6,533 bases of DNA, from NCBI GenBank assembly GCA_021785235.1, contig JAJYGB010000549.1:1-6533 (forward strand), written 5' to 3'. Source of the stretch: Bacteroidota bacterium (GTDB lineage: Bacteria; Bacteroidota; Kryptoniia; Kryptoniales; JAKASW01). A program made the position numbers and the translations under genes. Positions within the stretch are counted from its first letter, which is position 1; each line of letters starts with the position of its first letter. Below the pieces are notes generated by a model. The model was not told the DNA's origin and searched no databases. It saw nothing but the letters and a program-made list of their open reading frames with translations. This document shows positions 6,422 to 6,533 of this stretch, one piece after another.

Positions 6422-6423
6422 CG

Positions 6424-6533
6424 TCAGTGTCTTTTCCGCTTCCTGTTTATTTTGGAAATTCGTTCCAGAGTTTCGGAGTCGTCTTCTACGATAGCATTTG
6501 CTTCCGCCAGTTCGTCGAAGATGGTACGGGCTT
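6424..6533 (-). CDS. C-terminal end of an unidentified gene (partial)
   Basis: The frame is open from the window edge to a TGA at 6426-6424 and encodes the last 35 residues. These run from ARTIFDELAEANAIVEDD through a predicted helix to a very basic end, KINRKRKRH. The acidic helical part followed by a basic tail reads like real coding sequence. The stop lies 2 nt before the ATG of the next gene, as expected in an operon. The other frames are less convincing: one has an early stop, and another runs on past the next gene's start with an Arg/Cys-rich, non-protein-like translation. Too little is visible to name a family. Confidence 0.6.
   Translation of the reverse strand, partial: ARTIFDELAEANAIVEDDSETLERISKINRKRKRH

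Noticed and set aside
1..6533. Insertion sequence, CRISPR array, tRNA, rRNA or phage attachment site
   Set aside because: No transposase motif, regularly spaced repeats, cloverleaf, rRNA core sequence or flanking direct repeats were seen.

Overview
The window has moderate GC and looks bacterial. The genes carry Gram-negative export features: Sec-type signal peptides ending in Ala-x-Ala or Ser before Gln, and outer-membrane beta-barrels. It contains a short PorT/OMP_b-brl-type barrel and a periplasmic protein joining TPR repeats to a substrate-binding fold. Both are common in the Fibrobacteres-Chlorobi-Bacteroidetes (FCB) group. Several genes have a strong GGAGG Shine-Dalgarno, and no Bacteroidia-type TAnnTTTG promoter was seen. 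This makes a Chlorobi/Ignavibacteria/Kapabacteria-like lineage more likely than Bacteroidia proper. That placement is inference; there is no rRNA or other marker here.

Left half (+ strand): a terminator from an off-window gene (10-45) is followed by a fatty acid 2-hydroxylase-like, four-histidine-box membrane di-iron enzyme (177-818). This gene has its own strong intrinsic terminator (849-876). A good sigma70-like promoter candidate (917-945) then opens an approximately 200-nt leader containing a stable hairpin. The leader leads into a 548-residue exported, probable outer-membrane beta-barrel protein of no recognised family (1152-2798). That gene ends in a perfect 13-bp hairpin (2812-2846). 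A small 217-residue PorT-type outer-membrane barrel (2981-3634) follows. These three genes look like separate transcription units.

Right half (- strand), converging on the left half: the C-terminal end of an off-window gene (6424-6533) stops 2 nt before the start of a 644-residue periplasmic TPR plus substrate-binding-fold protein resembling penicillin-binding protein activators (4487-6421). This is followed 56 nt later by a RadC/JAB-domain protein (3684-4430). The three genes are arranged like an operon whose promoter lies outside the window. The + and - gene sets meet tail to tail with only 49 nt between 3635 and 3683.

Most of the window concerns the cell envelope: lipid hydroxylation, two barrels and a periplasmic binding or regulatory protein. 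RadC is the exception. No mobile element, CRISPR array, tRNA, rRNA or phage feature was found, and no clearly new multi-gene system. The most unusual items are the unassigned 548-residue barrel with its structured leader, and an approximately 75-residue insertion in the binding fold of the TPR fusion protein.
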